A stretch of DNA of 64,000 nucleotides, from the NCBI GenBank assembly GCA_049663345.1, contig JBATDG010000085.1, positions 1-64,000 of the forward strand, in the 5' to 3' direction. Every line of letters starts with the position of its first letter. Position 1 is the first letter of the stretch. Position numbers and translations under genes: made by a program. Of this stretch, positions 8,420 through 16,956 are shown one piece after another. Below the pieces are notes generated by a model that saw nothing but the letters and a program-made list of their open reading frames with translations, was not told where the DNA came from and ran no database searches. This DNA is from SZUA-365 sp049663345. Its GTDB lineage: Bacteria > Bacteroidota > Ignavibacteria > SZUA-365.

Positions 8420-8797
8420 TAATCCCGGCTTTCCGGTCTGTACATATTCAATGGTGCTTGCTGTCTGAGTCATCAGTCGGGAGAGACCTTGCAGGGCAGC
8501 AAAAAATTACGGGTACCCCTCTTAGATCCAATTTATTAATTCCCTCTTTCGGAGCTGGTCCGTACGGTCCCATTAATGAACCAATGTGTTATCTCAGTCT
8601 GATTTCATGATGCAATATGAAATTCTGAATTTCTGCTAAAATAGCTCAAAAAGCAGAAGAGATAGGGAAAAAAGTTGACGGAAGTTATACAACAGTTGAC
8701 AAAAAAATGAACCGAAGTTGACAGTAAAGAATCGCCTACCCTAGTGGGAATTCTCAGAGTGACGATGAAAATATCCTGTGTCCAACCAAGGCTACTT
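8420..8797. other. Intergenic region with three phased GTTGAC motifs
   Basis: There is no gene. GTTGAC occurs at 8674, 8695 and 8717, spaced 21 and 22 bases, in an A-rich stretch. The core resembles that of the iterons at 7617-7666. The region lies between the paralogue pair and the 3' end of the opposing gene. Confidence 0.5.
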
Positions 8798-10114
8798 TCA
8801 GCCCAAGGGCATACCATCCCGGACCCACTCGTATGCGCTCATGACGTACGGGTAAGTATCGTAGAGACCCCAAGGATCTCTCCCATCGCGTATTTCGTCC
8901 AGTATCTCATCAGCGTTCCACCCGGCTCCCGTGAGGAAGAGTTCTTCGAACACCCGAAAATCCTTACTTCGGTGTGACTTGTAAATCACATCGACCACCG
9001 TCGGGTACTCGGTTTCGACAAACTGCCAGGCAAGTTGGGTGTAAAGATCACTATCCTCGGCATAGACCTCCCTGTCCTTGATAAACGCGACATAATCTAA
9101 TTCACCGAAGTTATCTTTGAACATCGCGGACCAGACATCGTTTACATCGTAGATGTCAAAGCTTTCCTCGAATGCCATGGAGCAAAATTCCTTGTGGATC
9201 CATGCCAGGCAGAGGAACCGCGCTACTACGCGCTTGTACTCGAAGATGTTGGAGTACGATGTCAGGCGGCGGCGTTCCATGTGGTCCCAAATGCGTTTTG
9301 CCCAATCGTACTCCTTCTTGGCCACCCAAACCTGCAGCACGTCACGTTTCCATTCCTCAGGAATCTGTTCCCACCGAAGACTGTAAGGCGGTGCCGCCGG
9401 AGGAACCCGGAGATCACCGGGGTTCTCAGCCGCATCGGCCGCGACATTCCCATGAGCAATCCCGCTTCCATCCTTGGGCGGATCCACCGGATGATCAAAA
9501 CTGACCGCCTGCAGTTTCTGGACTAATTCTTTCATTTCTTCCTCCGTTCTTCCGAAGGTCTCCACAAGGAAATCCGCTGTTTCCCAGATAGATTTGATGC
9601 GGTCACCGAGCAACCAGCCCCAGCCTGCATCTGTAGGCAGGATTCCTAACATGTTCTCCCCATAGTGCTCCTTGAGCATTCGAACGATGGTATAGAATCG
9701 ATTGTACCCTTCGTAGGCGGCCATTTCACGCAGTATCTCGACCGATCCATGGCGCACCACCGTTTCGTAGGCATCTGTCTCCGCCACATGTTCACAGTCC
9801 CATACCGGGATGAACTCGTCATCAGCAATTTCTGGCAGGCTGGACGTACCGTTGACCATTCGCTGGTAGTAGTTTGTTCGGAATGTTTCCGCACGATCGA
9901 GTTCTTCGCGTTCCTCGTCAGAGAGGAGGTCTCTGTTTGCATTCATCTGCTCGATCGTGGTGAAAGAAAGCGTGAAGATTTCCTCGTTGCATGATGGACA
10001 CTTATAGTCGGCAACGGCGCTGTAGAGTTCAGAGAAAACGAGTTCGGTGCCTTTGCCTATCCACCCGCAGTGCGGACACTCATGGTTCTCCTCTTTATAC
10101 GTGAAATAATTCAT
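8798..10114 (-). CDS. Zinc-ribbon protein of unknown function
   Basis: The protein has 438 aa. The N-terminus holds a C-P-H-C...C-P-S-C zinc ribbon (CPHCGWIGKGTEL...YKCPSCNEE, about residues 13-45). The rest is acidic, rich in W, Y and E, with no membrane segment or catalytic motif I recognise. A proline/alanine linker at about 225-245 separates two helical halves. I choose the ATG at 10114, preceded by GGAGG at about 5 bases; the ATG at 10126 lies upstream of that site. It stands alone on the minus strand within the island cargo. Two-domain nucleic-acid or protein-binding adaptors have this shape, but no function can be assigned. Confidence 0.65.
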   Translation of the reverse strand: MNYFTYKEENHECPHCGWIGKGTELVFSELYSAVADYKCPSCNEEIFTLSFTTIEQMNANRDLLSDEEREELDRAETFRTNYYQRMVNGTSSLPEIADDEFIPVWDCEHVAETDAYETVVRHGSVEILREMAAYEGYNRFYTIVRMLKEHYGENMLGILPTDAGWGWLLGDRIKSIWETADFLVETFGRTEEEMKELVQKLQAVSFDHPVDPPKDGSGIAHGNVAADAAENPGDLRVPPAAPPYSLRWEQIPEEWKRDVLQVWVAKKEYDWAKRIWDHMERRRLTSYSNIFEYKRVVARFLCLAWIHKEFCSMAFEESFDIYDVNDVWSAMFKDNFGELDYVAFIKDREVYAEDSDLYTQLAWQFVETEYPTVVDVIYKSHRSKDFRVFEELFLTGAGWNADEILDEIRDGRDPWGLYDTYPYVMSAYEWVRDGMPLG

Positions 10115-10385
10115 CTGAACCTCCATGGTGCGATGTAGTGAAGTAAACGGTGGGATTGTTGTGGGGTGTTATCGCGGGAGTTTTGAATCTCCACAGGACT
10201 GCACTGGGCAGCTGGGGAATCCACGGGGTGAACTTGGGACAGTAACGATGCGGATCGCTTTACAAAGACCCGGGAGGTCTTCGGTACTAAGTGATTGACT
10301 TTGAGGGTGATTTTATGAAGGATATACATTAAGCACAACAGCAGAAAACCAGAAGACGTTCCGATTCTCTGCTGTTACGAGAGTT

Positions 10386-10766
10386 TCAATTCACTCGTGC
10401 TGAAATTGAGCGCATGTCAGCCTGCAATTCTGTTCTGCCATCCACAAGCAGTTGATAGTATTTCGGCTCGAAATCAAGGATATTCTCGGCAGTCTCGCCT
10501 GCGTAGTCGTACACCTCGATGTATTGGAGCCTGTCCTTGACGTAGACGTATCTCATTACCATCATGCGATCGGGTGTAGGATAGGTGATAATAACCGTGT
10601 CTTTCACTCGATCGATCCGGTGGTACCGATAAACGACAGTCGTTTGCTGCGTAGGAGCTCGAAGAGTATCGCCTAGGACGGTCGTTGATTCCCTCGGTAA
10701 CGGAGTGCTGCGCGTGTAGAGCAGGAACACGCTCAAACAGGCGATGAATAGAAGAGACCGGTACAT
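10386..10766 (-). CDS. Small membrane-anchored protein of envelope cassette
   Basis: The protein has 126 aa, with an N-terminal hydrophobic segment (MYRSLLFIACLSVFLLYTRS) that would act as a membrane anchor or uncleaved signal. The remainder is charged and ends in a helical region. The ATG at 10766 has GGAG upstream; the frame extends to 10805 without one. It is the last of four minus-strand genes (13802 down to 10386) that all begin with a membrane segment, so they probably form one complex. No family is recognised. Confidence 0.6.
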   Translation of the reverse strand: MYRSLLFIACLSVFLLYTRSTPLPRESTTVLGDTLRAPTQQTTVVYRYHRIDRVKDTVIITYPTPDRMMVMRYVYVKDRLQYIEVYDYAGETAENILDFEPKYYQLLVDGRTELQADMRSISARVN

Positions 10767-10791
10767 GATTGCGCTCCATGAATGAAATGAA

Positions 10792-10829
10792 GCGGCCCGC
10801 CACATGCGAATGCGACGGGCCGCGTTTTT
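10792..10829. other. Strong GC hairpin between cassette genes
   Basis: GCGGCCCG and CGGGCCGC form an 8-bp stem with a 16-base loop. On the plus strand it is followed by GTTTTTG and resembles a terminator, but no plus-strand gene precedes it. On the minus strand it lies between two co-directional genes and could adjust mRNA stability or downstream expression. Confidence 0.5.
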
Positions 10830-10831
10830 GT

Positions 10832-12439
10832 TTACTCGGGGAGAAGCAGAACATTGAAGCTCTCGTTGACGGATCCGTACCGGACCGTAATCACGCTTTC
10901 GGTGCCGTCGCGCCGGACCTTCCCCTTGAGGAAGAATTTCACCACGGCGCCAAGTTGTTTACCGGTATTCGGATCGATGCGCGGCGTGACTATCACATCA
11001 TCGAGCAGATCACTACCGTCTGCATCCTCGGCGGAGATGTGAATGTCTTTCGCATCGATGTTTTCGATGTTGTCACCTGTGCAGCGGCCGCAGCGTGCGG
11101 CGATGAACTGGAACACGTTATTGATCGGGTATTCGCCACTATTGGCGAAGGACGCGGCGCCAAGGCGCTCAATAGGCGGCGCGACAGTGTACATCCATGC
11201 GCTCGGAAGGAGCTTTTCGCCATCGGCCACCATGTACGGCTTGCCTTTGTAGGTCGCGGTGATGGAAAGGGACTTTCCAGACGCATCGTCGGGAATGGGG
11301 ATTGTGGCAGAAGCGAAAGTGCCCGATGCAAGCAAGGCGTCACCGAGCTTCGCGGTCCACGCGTAACCTCCGACATCCTCAAGACCATCGACGCCGAGAT
11401 CCATCATGAAGGCTTCGCCGGTGAAGGCGCCGGCAGGTTTCGGTTTCAGCATCACAGGCATGCGCACGTCTACACGGAAGGTGACAGGGCGGGAAACACT
11501 TTTCATACCGGCCTGACGCTGATCACGGGCATCGACGGTAATGGTCTGCTTCCCAACAGTGTTAAACGTCGCAGACCATGCCCACTTCCCATGAGCAGGA
11601 GCACCGTTGCGCCACGGGTTGCCCGTATTGTCTGGAGCAAGCACGGTACCAAAAGAGGCATTTATCGTTGCGACTTTATCGGGAGACGTCCCACGAACCT
11701 TGACCTCATTGAATGTCGTGAATCCGACCGCAGTGACAACGGCATCGGCCTGCAACTGGAGGGGATCGAGTTCATCGGCGAGTACATCGACGTAGAGCGT
11801 ATCCGATCGAAGATTCTCGCTACCGGTGATGAAGAACTCCAGCGGAGTACCCTTTAAGGACGGATCGGAATCGATCGCGTTTTGAATATCCCGCCGTTTG
11901 AAATGAAGCGATCCGACCTTGATCGTATCCGTCGGGACGGCTGCTGTAACGGTCGCGATGCGATCTGTTCCCGCCTGTACGATCAGCGAGTAACTTCCGG
12001 CAATGGGCGGCGCCTTCCAGGGAAAGCTGTAGAGCCGTTCACTCGTGTTGAGGGTGCTGCCGGATTTCCGGTTGACAACGGAATCCTGAATATCCTCAGG
12101 ATACGACAGGGTATCGATTACCATGTCTCCATTCATGACGAGGACTACCGGGGGTGTTGTGACGTTGTCATTGTCGCCGAGACCTTTTACGCCGATCGTA
12201 TGCCAGCGGATCTCCCCGACACCCATTTCAGAGACCCCGGCCGTAGAGACAGTGGGGAGGTTTTTCAGCAGCTCGAGAATGATGCTCCGATTCTTTTCCT
12301 CGAGATTTCGTTGTTCCATGAGCAATGATGCCTCGGCGTCATCGCGCTCAACGATGATGATGAGCAATTCACAAATGACCGCGAGGTAGAGGAAGAAGTA
12401 CACCTGGTACTTCCTGTAGTGATTGATGGCTTCGGACAT
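10832..12439 (-). CDS. Single-pass membrane protein with large extracytoplasmic beta-domain region
   Basis: The protein has 535 aa. Residues about 12-30 form one transmembrane helix, followed by a charged helical stretch (30-60) and about 470 residues of beta-rich sequence with Ig-like spacing (TFRVDVRMPVMLKP; SLSITATYKGKPYMV). A C-x-x-C (CGRC) lies near residue 455. The orientation suggests a periplasmic body. AGGAGG precedes the ATG at 12439. The overall plan resembles gliding-motility/T9SS subunits such as GldM, but I see no convincing sequence match and do not assign it. It is co-transcribed with the two paralogous upstream genes. Confidence 0.6.
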   Translation of the reverse strand: MSEAINHYRKYQVYFFLYLAVICELLIIIVERDDAEASLLMEQRNLEEKNRSIILELLKNLPTVSTAGVSEMGVGEIRWHTIGVKGLGDNDNVTTPPVVLVMNGDMVIDTLSYPEDIQDSVVNRKSGSTLNTSERLYSFPWKAPPIAGSYSLIVQAGTDRIATVTAAVPTDTIKVGSLHFKRRDIQNAIDSDPSLKGTPLEFFITGSENLRSDTLYVDVLADELDPLQLQADAVVTAVGFTTFNEVKVRGTSPDKVATINASFGTVLAPDNTGNPWRNGAPAHGKWAWSATFNTVGKQTITVDARDQRQAGMKSVSRPVTFRVDVRMPVMLKPKPAGAFTGEAFMMDLGVDGLEDVGGYAWTAKLGDALLASGTFASATIPIPDDASGKSLSITATYKGKPYMVADGEKLLPSAWMYTVAPPIERLGAASFANSGEYPINNVFQFIAARCGRCTGDNIENIDAKDIHISAEDADGSDLLDDVIVTPRIDPNTGKQLGAVVKFFLKGKVRRDGTESVITVRYGSVNESFNVLLLPE

Positions 12440-12520
12440 GATGATCCTCCTGTGGCGCGTATGCGAAGCTGCGCGCGATGGCTAATGTTGACCGCTCCGC
12501 CGGTACTGTTGGCTTCGAAG

Positions 12521-13135
12521 TCAAAGACGGCCACCCAGCACTGGGTCGTCCGTGTTGTTGCTATCGCCGCGGTTCTCATCGTCATTCTCGTTATCATCGC
12601 CGAAGGGCTCGACGTAGATACGGAATTCCGGGAAGCGCCAGATTGTGTCAAGTACGAGGTAATTCCCGCATCGCACCTCGCGGCGAATGATGGCGATGTC
12701 TTGGCAAGCAGGGCACACTTTCGTGCCGACAAATGCGTCCAGTGGAGAGTAGTCGAGCGAGTCCTCGGTGAACCTGCCCGGATACGGCAGATCCTTTTCG
12801 GTTGGAACGGAGCCCAGATATTCCCGGCTGATCGCGATGCCCCTGGGACTACGGAAGTCGAAAAGGGGGAAATCTTCTTCGCTCTGTCGTACTGTGTCCT
12901 CAGGTTGCGCTCTGCCCTCGTAGAGGCGCTGCCACGGGTGCATCGGACAGCGGGCGACCTCGCTTGCGAGACTGTCGCGCTCGGTGATGTCGCGTACGAT
13001 ACGTTCAACATGAGCGTCAGCGGCTATGACGGCATCCCAGACCAGATAGATATGCAACAGGAAAAGGTAGGCGCAGGCGATCAAAAGCCCGACTGCCCTC
13101 GCAAAGGCGGCGCCTTCGTTTGTGGGCTGGTTCAT
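12521..13135 (-). CDS. Membrane-anchored protein of envelope cassette, paralogue B
   Basis: The protein has 204 aa with an N-terminal transmembrane helix (AVGLLIACAYLFLLHIYLVW). The extracytoplasmic part contains RCPMHPWQRLYEG, DLPYPGRF, a C-P-A-C pair and a W-R-F-P-E-F end motif. The same series occurs in the neighbouring gene (RCPLHGSVLYEG, ELPFPGIF, C-D-E-C, WHYPGY), so the two are paralogues. Three conserved cysteines could bind metal or form disulfides. AAGGAGGA precedes the ATG at 13135. No family is known to me. Confidence 0.65.
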   Translation of the reverse strand: MNQPTNEGAAFARAVGLLIACAYLFLLHIYLVWDAVIAADAHVERIVRDITERDSLASEVARCPMHPWQRLYEGRAQPEDTVRQSEEDFPLFDFRSPRGIAISREYLGSVPTEKDLPYPGRFTEDSLDYSPLDAFVGTKVCPACQDIAIIRREVRCGNYLVLDTIWRFPEFRIYVEPFGDDNENDDENRGDSNNTDDPVLGGRL

Positions 13136-13244
13136 GACGGATTCCTCCTTGGTTACGGATGCATCCCGGTGCATGCGTGCCTGATGCGAACACCGGGTTG
13201 TCCCTCGATGGGACGTGAATATCTCCGTAGCAAAGGGTTCGATA

Positions 13245-13802
13245 TTACCGTAGGGCTGCGATGGTTTGGGATGACCGAGGCGGCGATCGCCTTGGGGGTG
13301 TGATCAGGTTATATCCAGGGTAATGCCAGAGCGAGTCCGCACTGAGGTAAAACCCGTAATGTGGTTCGAGGTAGATGAAGGCGACGCTGCGACATTCGTC
13401 ACACACCTTCACGTGGATGGGTGGGGCGTCAGGGTTATACAGCAGGGTGTCTGGAGAAAAGATTCCCGGAAATGGCAACTCGTCCAATGAGGGCATCTGA
13501 CTCAAGTAGAAGCCGCAGTAATTGATTTCCGGGCGACGATAGATCAGCCGAACAGGTGCGGGTATTTCCACTGGCTCGGCGATGCCTTCGTAGAGGACGG
13601 ATCCGTGCAGGGGACAGCGTTCGACGCCGACTGCGTCACGAGCATGCGCGAATAGCGAATCGGTGAAGAGGCGCACTTCTTCTGCGGCGGCAGAATAGCT
13701 GTTGGAGAAAATGTAGTAATGCAGCAGGACCAAGTAGATAGAGCCGAATGCAATCGTGAGCGCATTCGCTATCCGTCGAGAGCGGCTTCGTGGTGCTTTC
13801 AT
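13245..13802 (-). CDS. Membrane-anchored protein of envelope cassette, paralogue A
   Basis: The protein has 185 aa: a basic N-terminus, a transmembrane helix (ALTIAFGSIYLVLLHYYIF), then a soluble domain with the shared motifs RCPLHGSVLYEG, LPFPGIF, CDEC and WHYPGY. It is the first gene of the minus-strand cassette. The ATG at 13802 has AGGAG about 10 bases upstream; an in-frame start at 13841 is weaker. Its similarity to the next gene suggests a hetero-oligomer of two related subunits. Confidence 0.65.
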   Translation of the reverse strand: MKAPRSRSRRIANALTIAFGSIYLVLLHYYIFSNSYSAAAEEVRLFTDSLFAHARDAVGVERCPLHGSVLYEGIAEPVEIPAPVRLIYRRPEINYCGFYLSQMPSLDELPFPGIFSPDTLLYNPDAPPIHVKVCDECRSVAFIYLEPHYGFYLSADSLWHYPGYNLITPPRRSPPRSSQTIAALR

Positions 13803-14555
13803 GGTCAGGTGCTCCTGGAATGAACGTGAGCCCTCGAGCATGCGTGCCTGATGCTTGAAACAGGGAGTGCGGGATTGGTACGAAAAAACTCCGTGGGGGG
13901 TTAGAAAACTTTAACACTACATCTGCAGGAGATGTTCCCAGTCCAGCTGATTTTTTTAAGGGCGAAAGAGCGGTGCTCTTTTTATTGCAGATATTTCGTT
14001 AATAAAATGCATCTATCATGTTAAAAAACAATATGATAGGACTGATTTTTTCAATTCCATGGAAATCTAATGATTCCGAATACAACATAACCCCAAGACG
14101 AATTTTTGAACCGGGAATACTCCAGCCCCGACAAAATCAGGTTTCGAGGCTGGAGATGGGTCTGTGGATCACTAAAGTTGATAGAACGGATCCCGTAACA
14201 TTTATAAAATCAGTAAGTTACGGGGAAATTGCGGCAAATATTGATCCTATACAATCCTAAACAAACCCAACAGTCGCACAAAATGTTCGTTCATACCTCA
14301 GAACCCCAGCAGATTCACAGCATCGCCCCGGAACTGCGTCCATTACCTTTGTCCCACAGTCGGACCAAATGCTGACGCCGGGAGGACGAACAGGAGCCAT
14401 TCAGCTGCCACGCATGCGAGAACAAGGAAGGCCTGCAATAGCGGGCCTTTTTTTCAGTTTGACACATATGGGTCTGAATTGTACCTTCATCCATGATGAG
14501 AAACAGAGAATCTGTGTTGACAATCTAACTGCTAGACTGATTTTGTGAGGTCGAA
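13803..14555. other. AT-rich intergenic region between envelope cassette and protease
   Basis: No convincing coding sequence is present; an 80-codon frame at 14018-14260 has no ribosome-binding site or motif. It contains an 8-bp inverted repeat (CTCCAGCC 14120-14127, GGCTGGAG 14148-14155) and a terminator at 14428-14454. The promoter of the minus-strand cassette should lie at its left end and that of the protease at its right end. Confidence 0.5.
14428..14454 (+). terminator. Rho-independent terminator without an obvious upstream gene
   Basis: AAGGCC-TGC, AATA loop, GCG-GGCCTT, then a run of seven T. The only plus-strand sequence before it is 14040-14427, where no supported gene is seen. It could end a small RNA or a lost gene. 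Confidence 0.75.
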
Positions 14556-15728
14556 ATGAATCGTGTGAGCCGTGGTTCCCTTGTTTTTCTCCTGCTGTTC
14601 TTTTGTACAGCATGTACACCTGTGTCAAAAATAACCTCGCCGTATGAAACGAATCCTCCATCTAAAAAGGAATGGCAAAAAACTATTGATCAGGTTGAAA
14701 CTCTAGAAAAAATTGAAGGAATTTGGTCGATCTCGAATAGCACAATAGAATTTGTAGTAATCAAGAACAATACAGAGTGGTACCCCGAGTATGACTTTAT
14801 CGGTGTGATTACGACCGTTCATAGTATAGAGAATGATCCGGAATCAACTCACTTGAAACCAGGCGATGTATGGTTGTTGCTTAACCGAACTGCAGTCAAT
14901 GAGGTTTTCAAGGGAATTGCTGTACGCAATAAGTGGGGGTTCCAACAAGTCGAAATCGCGAGTTTAGTTGTGATGGAGAACAACTTCATTTCGTTGACAG
15001 CTAATGAGGATGAGTTATATGCCATCCGGAGCTACCCAATCGGGGAACAAATTGGTAATCGTCAGGCAGTCGATGGCGACAATAGCCCGAGCCAATTCGC
15101 AACTGGGACCGGTTTCTTGATAGGAAATTCAAAAATGGTTACAAATATGCATGTGATTGCTAAAAGCAAATCGGTGAGTGCCTATTACCTGCGAAACGAG
15201 TATAAGTGTAAATTGATCGGCAAGGATGAAAACAACGACCTTGCACTTCTTGAACTCACCGGCCTACCTGACAGTTTATCGAGTTTAGGATTGTCCTTCA
15301 CTGCGACTAGTAGCGTTAATGTAGGTGATGATGTCTTCACGATCGGCTACCCTTTAATTGAAGAACTTGGAGAACAGAAAAAATTTACATCTGGCTCTAT
15401 CAGCAGTTCTACTGGGATTCAAGATGACCCTAGAATGTTTCAGGTGAGCATTCCAATTCAACCTGGAAATAGCGGCGGCCCGCTTCTGAACAAATACGGC
15501 GATGTTGTCGGGGTAGTTAGTGCCACAATAAATCCGCTTGCGATTATTGCCAGACACAAGGCGTTACCCCAAGGAGTAAATTATGCTATCAAAGCGCCTT
15601 ACGTAAGGTCGCTCGTCGAATCATTCGGTGGTCAGGTGTTAACCTCTGAATCACAAATTCCATTGACACCATCGGAAATATTTGCAAAGACTGGTAAGTG
15701 TGTTTTCCTGATTAGGGCGGTGCAGTAG
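14556..15728 (+). CDS. Trypsin-like serine protease lipoprotein
   Basis: The protein has 390 aa. A signal sequence ending in a lipobox-like F-F-C-T-A-C20 suggests lipid anchoring. Residues about 180-350 form a trypsin-like (Deg/S1C-type) domain with a complete triad: His199 (VTNMHVI), Asp228 (NNDLALL) and Ser306 (QPGNSGGPL). No PDZ domain follows. Residues 40-160 form a separate N-terminal domain of unknown role. It would cleave proteins in the periplasm. It ends 17 bases from the opposing recombinase gene. As island cargo it may serve as an effector or quality-control protease. Confidence 0.85.
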   Translation: MNRVSRGSLVFLLLFFCTACTPVSKITSPYETNPPSKKEWQKTIDQVETLEKIEGIWSISNSTIEFVVIKNNTEWYPEYDFIGVITTVHSIENDPESTHLKPGDVWLLLNRTAVNEVFKGIAVRNKWGFQQVEIASLVVMENNFISLTANEDELYAIRSYPIGEQIGNRQAVDGDNSPSQFATGTGFLIGNSKMVTNMHVIAKSKSVSAYYLRNEYKCKLIGKDENNDLALLELTGLPDSLSSLGLSFTATSSVNVGDDVFTIGYPLIEELGEQKKFTSGSISSSTGIQDDPRMFQVSIPIQPGNSGGPLLNKYGDVVGVVSATINPLAIIARHKALPQGVNYAIKAPYVRSLVESFGGQVLTSESQIPLTPSEIFAKTGKCVFLIRAVQ

Positions 15729-15745
15729 CGCCAGCAATTGCGCGG

Positions 15746-16705
15746 TTAGAGCCCCAGATTTTGGGACGCGTTTCGATGGAAGCGCGATCTTCCATGATCA
15801 TAGGTCATGACGGTGCTGATACTGCGATGTCCGGTTTGCCGCTGGATGGCGGGATAGTCCGCACCCATGAGCAGTGCCTGTGTCACGAATCCGCTGCGCA
15901 GACTGTGCCCGGATAGTCGGTCTTCGTCGATACCGGCTGCGGCGGCATATCGACGAAGGATCAAACTTACGGATTGCGCTGTCAATCGAAGATCGGTCGG
16001 ATGGTCTCCCTTTCGAATGCGCCGGAACAGAGGCCCAGATTCAATTACGGCTGCCTTTATCCATCGCTTGAGGGCACGGACTGGACAGCGGGCGGAGGCA
16101 CTGCCGTAGAAAATCGCTTTGGCGCTCCCAGTTCCCTCCTGGTCTGTTTTTCCCCGACGTAGGTGCAACAGGATTCCTTCTTTCGTCCACTCGATGTCCT
16201 CCATGTTCAACCCGACAAGTTCCGAGCGGCGGAACGCCCCGGCAAAACCGATCAGTATGAGTGCGGCATCACGGAGTCCAGTGATGGATTTTGGGGTGCA
16301 GCGAACGAGTGCCAAAACATCGTCTGTCAGGAGCGGCTTCGCATGACCACGCGATTGTCCTGCCTCAGCCTGGGTACGGGCGATGCTGCGCAGGCATTGG
16401 CGCACCAATGCATGACGTGTCGGTGTGTCATGCTTCGCCAATTGATGCGCAATCGAAATCGCAGCGACAGTGCGGCGGAGGGTGGTGATCCGGTAGCTGT
16501 CGGCGTACATCGAGAGGAATAGTACCACCGTATCAGGTGCGGCAGGCAGGGCTTCAAGATGAACGGACGCACACCACTCGGTGAACAAACGCCAATCACT
16601 GGCATAGGCGCGTCGAGTGTTTTCGGGAATGGCCTTGCGGAGGATGTCCGCAGCCTTCAGAAACAACTCTTCAAGAGGGACGGAAGGGAGAATGGATGGG
16701 GGCAT
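15746..16705 (-). CDS. Second tyrosine recombinase (site-specific integrase)
   Basis: The protein has 319 aa, with an N-terminal SAM-like core-binding domain (about 20-100) and a catalytic domain. Residues expected of the family are present: Arg in FAGAFRRSEL, Lys in LRRGKTDQ, H-S-L-R, T-G-H-R-S and Tyr in VMTYDHG. It lacks the arm-binding domain of the island integrase and is of different lineage. GAGGT precedes the ATG. It faces away from the restriction operon and shares an AT-rich upstream region with it. It may have brought in the operon as a separate element, or could act in invertible control; no inverted sites were found. Confidence 0.88.
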   Translation of the reverse strand: MPPSILPSVPLEELFLKAADILRKAIPENTRRAYASDWRLFTEWCASVHLEALPAAPDTVVLFLSMYADSYRITTLRRTVAAISIAHQLAKHDTPTRHALVRQCLRSIARTQAEAGQSRGHAKPLLTDDVLALVRCTPKSITGLRDAALILIGFAGAFRRSELVGLNMEDIEWTKEGILLHLRRGKTDQEGTGSAKAIFYGSASARCPVRALKRWIKAAVIESGPLFRRIRKGDHPTDLRLTAQSVSLILRRYAAAAGIDEDRLSGHSLRSGFVTQALLMGADYPAIQRQTGHRSISTVMTYDHGRSRFHRNASQNLGL

Positions 16706-16715
16706 GGGGACCTCA

Positions 16716-16750
16716 TATTAGCTATTGATAATATAACGTTATCGCTAATA
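16716..16750. promoter_or_regulatory. AT-rich dyad upstream of recombinase gene, putative operator/promoter
   Basis: TATTAGC (16716-16722) and GCTAATA (16744-16750) are inverted. Between them lie GATAA/TTATC and the perfect palindrome ATAACGTTAT (16733-16742). The dyad starts 11 bases before the recombinase ATG on the minus strand, a position suited to repression of that gene. Confidence 0.5.
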
Positions 16751-16956
16751 ATAAACAAACGAGGTATCTGTGTTAACATGAGAAAAGGGACTGGTTTTTC
16801 TTTACCCTTTGTTTGAATTGTCTTAATTTGCTACTTCACCGTATTGATACGTCGCCTGATCAAAAAGACCGACATTTGCCATTTTCTCAGGTCCCTTCTA
16901 GGAATGTTTTCTCCGTAGGAGTTTTGGTTATTGCGAGCTAATTATGGGACAGATAC

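Noticed and set aside
10769..11857. 362-codon plus-strand frame opposite the envelope gene
   Set aside because: The minus-strand frame has signal, ribosome-binding site and operon context; the plus-strand one has none.
10832..12439. GldM/PorM motor subunit
   Set aside because: Only the general plan (one membrane helix and beta domains) fits; no GldM-specific sequence was recognised.
14018..14260. 80-codon ORF in the AT-rich gap before the protease
   Set aside because: No ribosome-binding site, no motif, and no overlap or coupling to neighbours.
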